Source: JAVBQG01 sp031549185 (GTDB lineage: Bacteria > Synergistota > Synergistia > Synergistales > Synergistaceae). From it: 6,001 nt of DNA. The position numbers and the translations under genes were made by a program. The first letter of the stretch is position 1. Each line of letters opens with the position of its first letter. The stretch spans positions 1-6,001 of the forward strand of contig JAVBQG010000067.1 of assembly GCA_031549185.1 (NCBI GenBank), read 5' to 3'. Of this stretch, positions 5,434 through 6,001 are shown in pieces. Below the pieces are notes generated by a model. It searched no databases. It saw nothing but the letters and a program-made list of their open reading frames with translations, and was not told the origin of the DNA.

Positions 5434-5439
5434 CTCCTT
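5434..5439 (-). promoter_or_regulatory. Ribosome binding site favouring the GTG start at 5424
   Basis: AAGGAG on the minus strand, 9 nt upstream of GTG (5424-5422). The alternative TTG start at 5445 lies upstream of this site and has no Shine-Dalgarno of its own. Confidence 0.65.
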
Positions 5440-5516
5440 TGACAATCAATATGACACCTCGTTCAACGCGAGAACCAGGCACCATCCCGCTCTCATTGCA
5501 TGGCCTTCATTATTAT

Positions 5517-5544
5517 GAATTATGGTATCATAATACCGTAATTC
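5517..5544. promoter_or_regulatory. Palindrome overlapping the -10 region, possible operator
   Basis: GAATTATGGTAT (5517-5528) and ATACCGTAATTC (5533-5544) are inverted repeats matching at 11 of 12 positions around CATA. The site covers the -10 box of the minus-strand promoter and part of its spacer. The inner GGTAT/ATACC halves resemble sites bound by dimeric repressors such as the GntR type, but no regulator gene is in this window. Confidence 0.45.
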
Positions 5545-5557
5545 TTTTTTCTGTCAA
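5530..5557 (-). promoter_or_regulatory. Sigma-70-like promoter for the zinc-ribbon gene
   Basis: Minus strand: perfect -35 TTGACA (5557-5552), 16-nt spacer, -10 TATTAT (5535-5530, 5 of 6). The spacer begins with an A-rich run. The expected start near 5523 gives a leader of about 100 nt. This is the best promoter match in the window. Confidence 0.75.
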
Positions 5558-5660
5558 TAGCCATTTCAAATACCGGGGCATTTCATAAATCCCTTTTACG
5601 CCCTTTGCGGATTCGTTCGATTTGTTCGCATGATAGGCTTGCGGAAAGGAGATGATCGAC

Positions 5661-6001
5661 ATGATGTTCACAAAAAAACACGCGCTCGCGCTGATTCTCG
5701 TGTTAACGCTCTACCCGCTCTCGCCCGTCTTCGCCGCCGGACCACGTGGGATCTTCGTGTCGAACGCGACAAGCACCAGGACACGCGAGGAGAACGGCAG
5801 CGCCCGCTACGTCTTCGAACTGACGTCCGGCCCCTCGGATCTTATCGCGCAATACATCTTCCCCACATTCGTCAGGTCTACGTCGCAGAATAGCATTTTT
5901 CGTAGGTGGAGCCGAGGGCGGCAAGAATCGCAGCGACGGCACTTCTGTCGTGGGGCTGCGTCAAATGGACGCTCCTCACGACACCCGCTACAAGCAAACT
6001 G
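5661..6001 (+). CDS. Exported protein, 5' part, with an apparent frameshift; runs off the window
   Basis: An ideal Shine-Dalgarno AAGGAG (5646-5651) stands 9 nt before ATG at 5661. The frame opens with a clear signal peptide: MMFTKKHA, a hydrophobic core LALILVLTLYPL, and a cleavage site at VFAA|GPRG. The next 50 residues read well (IFVSNATSTRTREENGSARY, then VFELTSGPSDLIAQYIF). After about 5895 this frame turns Arg/Ser-rich (FRRWSRGRQESQRR), while the frame one base later reads sensibly (FVGGAEGGKNRSDGTSVVGL, then RQMDAPHDTRYKQ). Removing one T from the T5 tract at 5896-5900 joins the two without a gap (SQNSIFVGGAEGG). So the gene is either frameshifted, a sequencing or assembly error, or a slippage site. 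I do not recognise the family. The 3' end lies beyond base 6001. Confidence 0.7.
   Translation, partial: MMFTKKHALALILVLTLYPLSPVFAAGPRGIFVSNATSTRTREENGSARYVFELTSGPSDLIAQYIFPTFVRSTSQNSIFRRWSRGRQESQRRHFCRGAASNGRSSRHPLQAN

Noticed and set aside
5446..5500. Short upstream ORF (MRAGWCLVLALNEVSY) in the leader of the zinc-ribbon gene
   Set aside because: A weak AAGG lies 7 nt before its ATG, but there is no attenuator structure or codon run to support a leader peptide.

Overview
The window looks like chromosomal DNA of a GC-rich, probably diderm bacterium. Coding regions are strongly GC3-biased. Two proteins carry Sec-type signal peptides and one has a single-span anchor. Promoters are sigma-70-like in AT-rich gaps. 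The overall flavour, including a 'RDAHCAS'-type REP transposase and a cobalamin riboswitch, reminds me of Synergistota or diderm Firmicutes. That taxonomic guess is inference only.

Layout, left to right. 1-76: G/C-run spacer. 77-595 (-): an intact REP-associated tyrosine transposase (RAYT) with two REP palindromes embedded in its own reading frame. 670-743: an inverted pair of the same REP in the spacer. 774-2417 (-): a large exported protein of unknown function. 2424-3009: a gene-poor stretch with three candidate intrinsic terminators and one doubtful small ORF. 3010-3146 (-): a cobalamin (B12) riboswitch whose own candidate terminator lies about 90 nt downstream, with no convincing gene behind it. 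3169-3219: two divergent promoters whose -35 boxes overlap almost completely. 3236-4615 (+): a MATE-family efflux transporter, closed by a strong terminator at 4632-4664. 4672-5424 (-): a zinc-ribbon, single-TM protein of unknown function, driven from a good promoter at 5530-5557 that overlaps a near-perfect 28-bp palindrome. 5661-6001 (+): the 5' part of an exported protein that runs off the window and seems to carry a one-base frameshift in a T5 tract.

The genes do not form an obvious pathway. Two points deserve attention. First, the RAYT gene hosts copies of the element family that it presumably mobilises, each kept in frame. Second, the cobalamin riboswitch appears to be an orphan. It is transcribed divergently from a MATE transporter through overlapping promoters and is separated from the next gene on its strand by three terminator-like hairpins. 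It may therefore make a short B12-responsive RNA, or it may be the relic of a lost B12-regulated gene.
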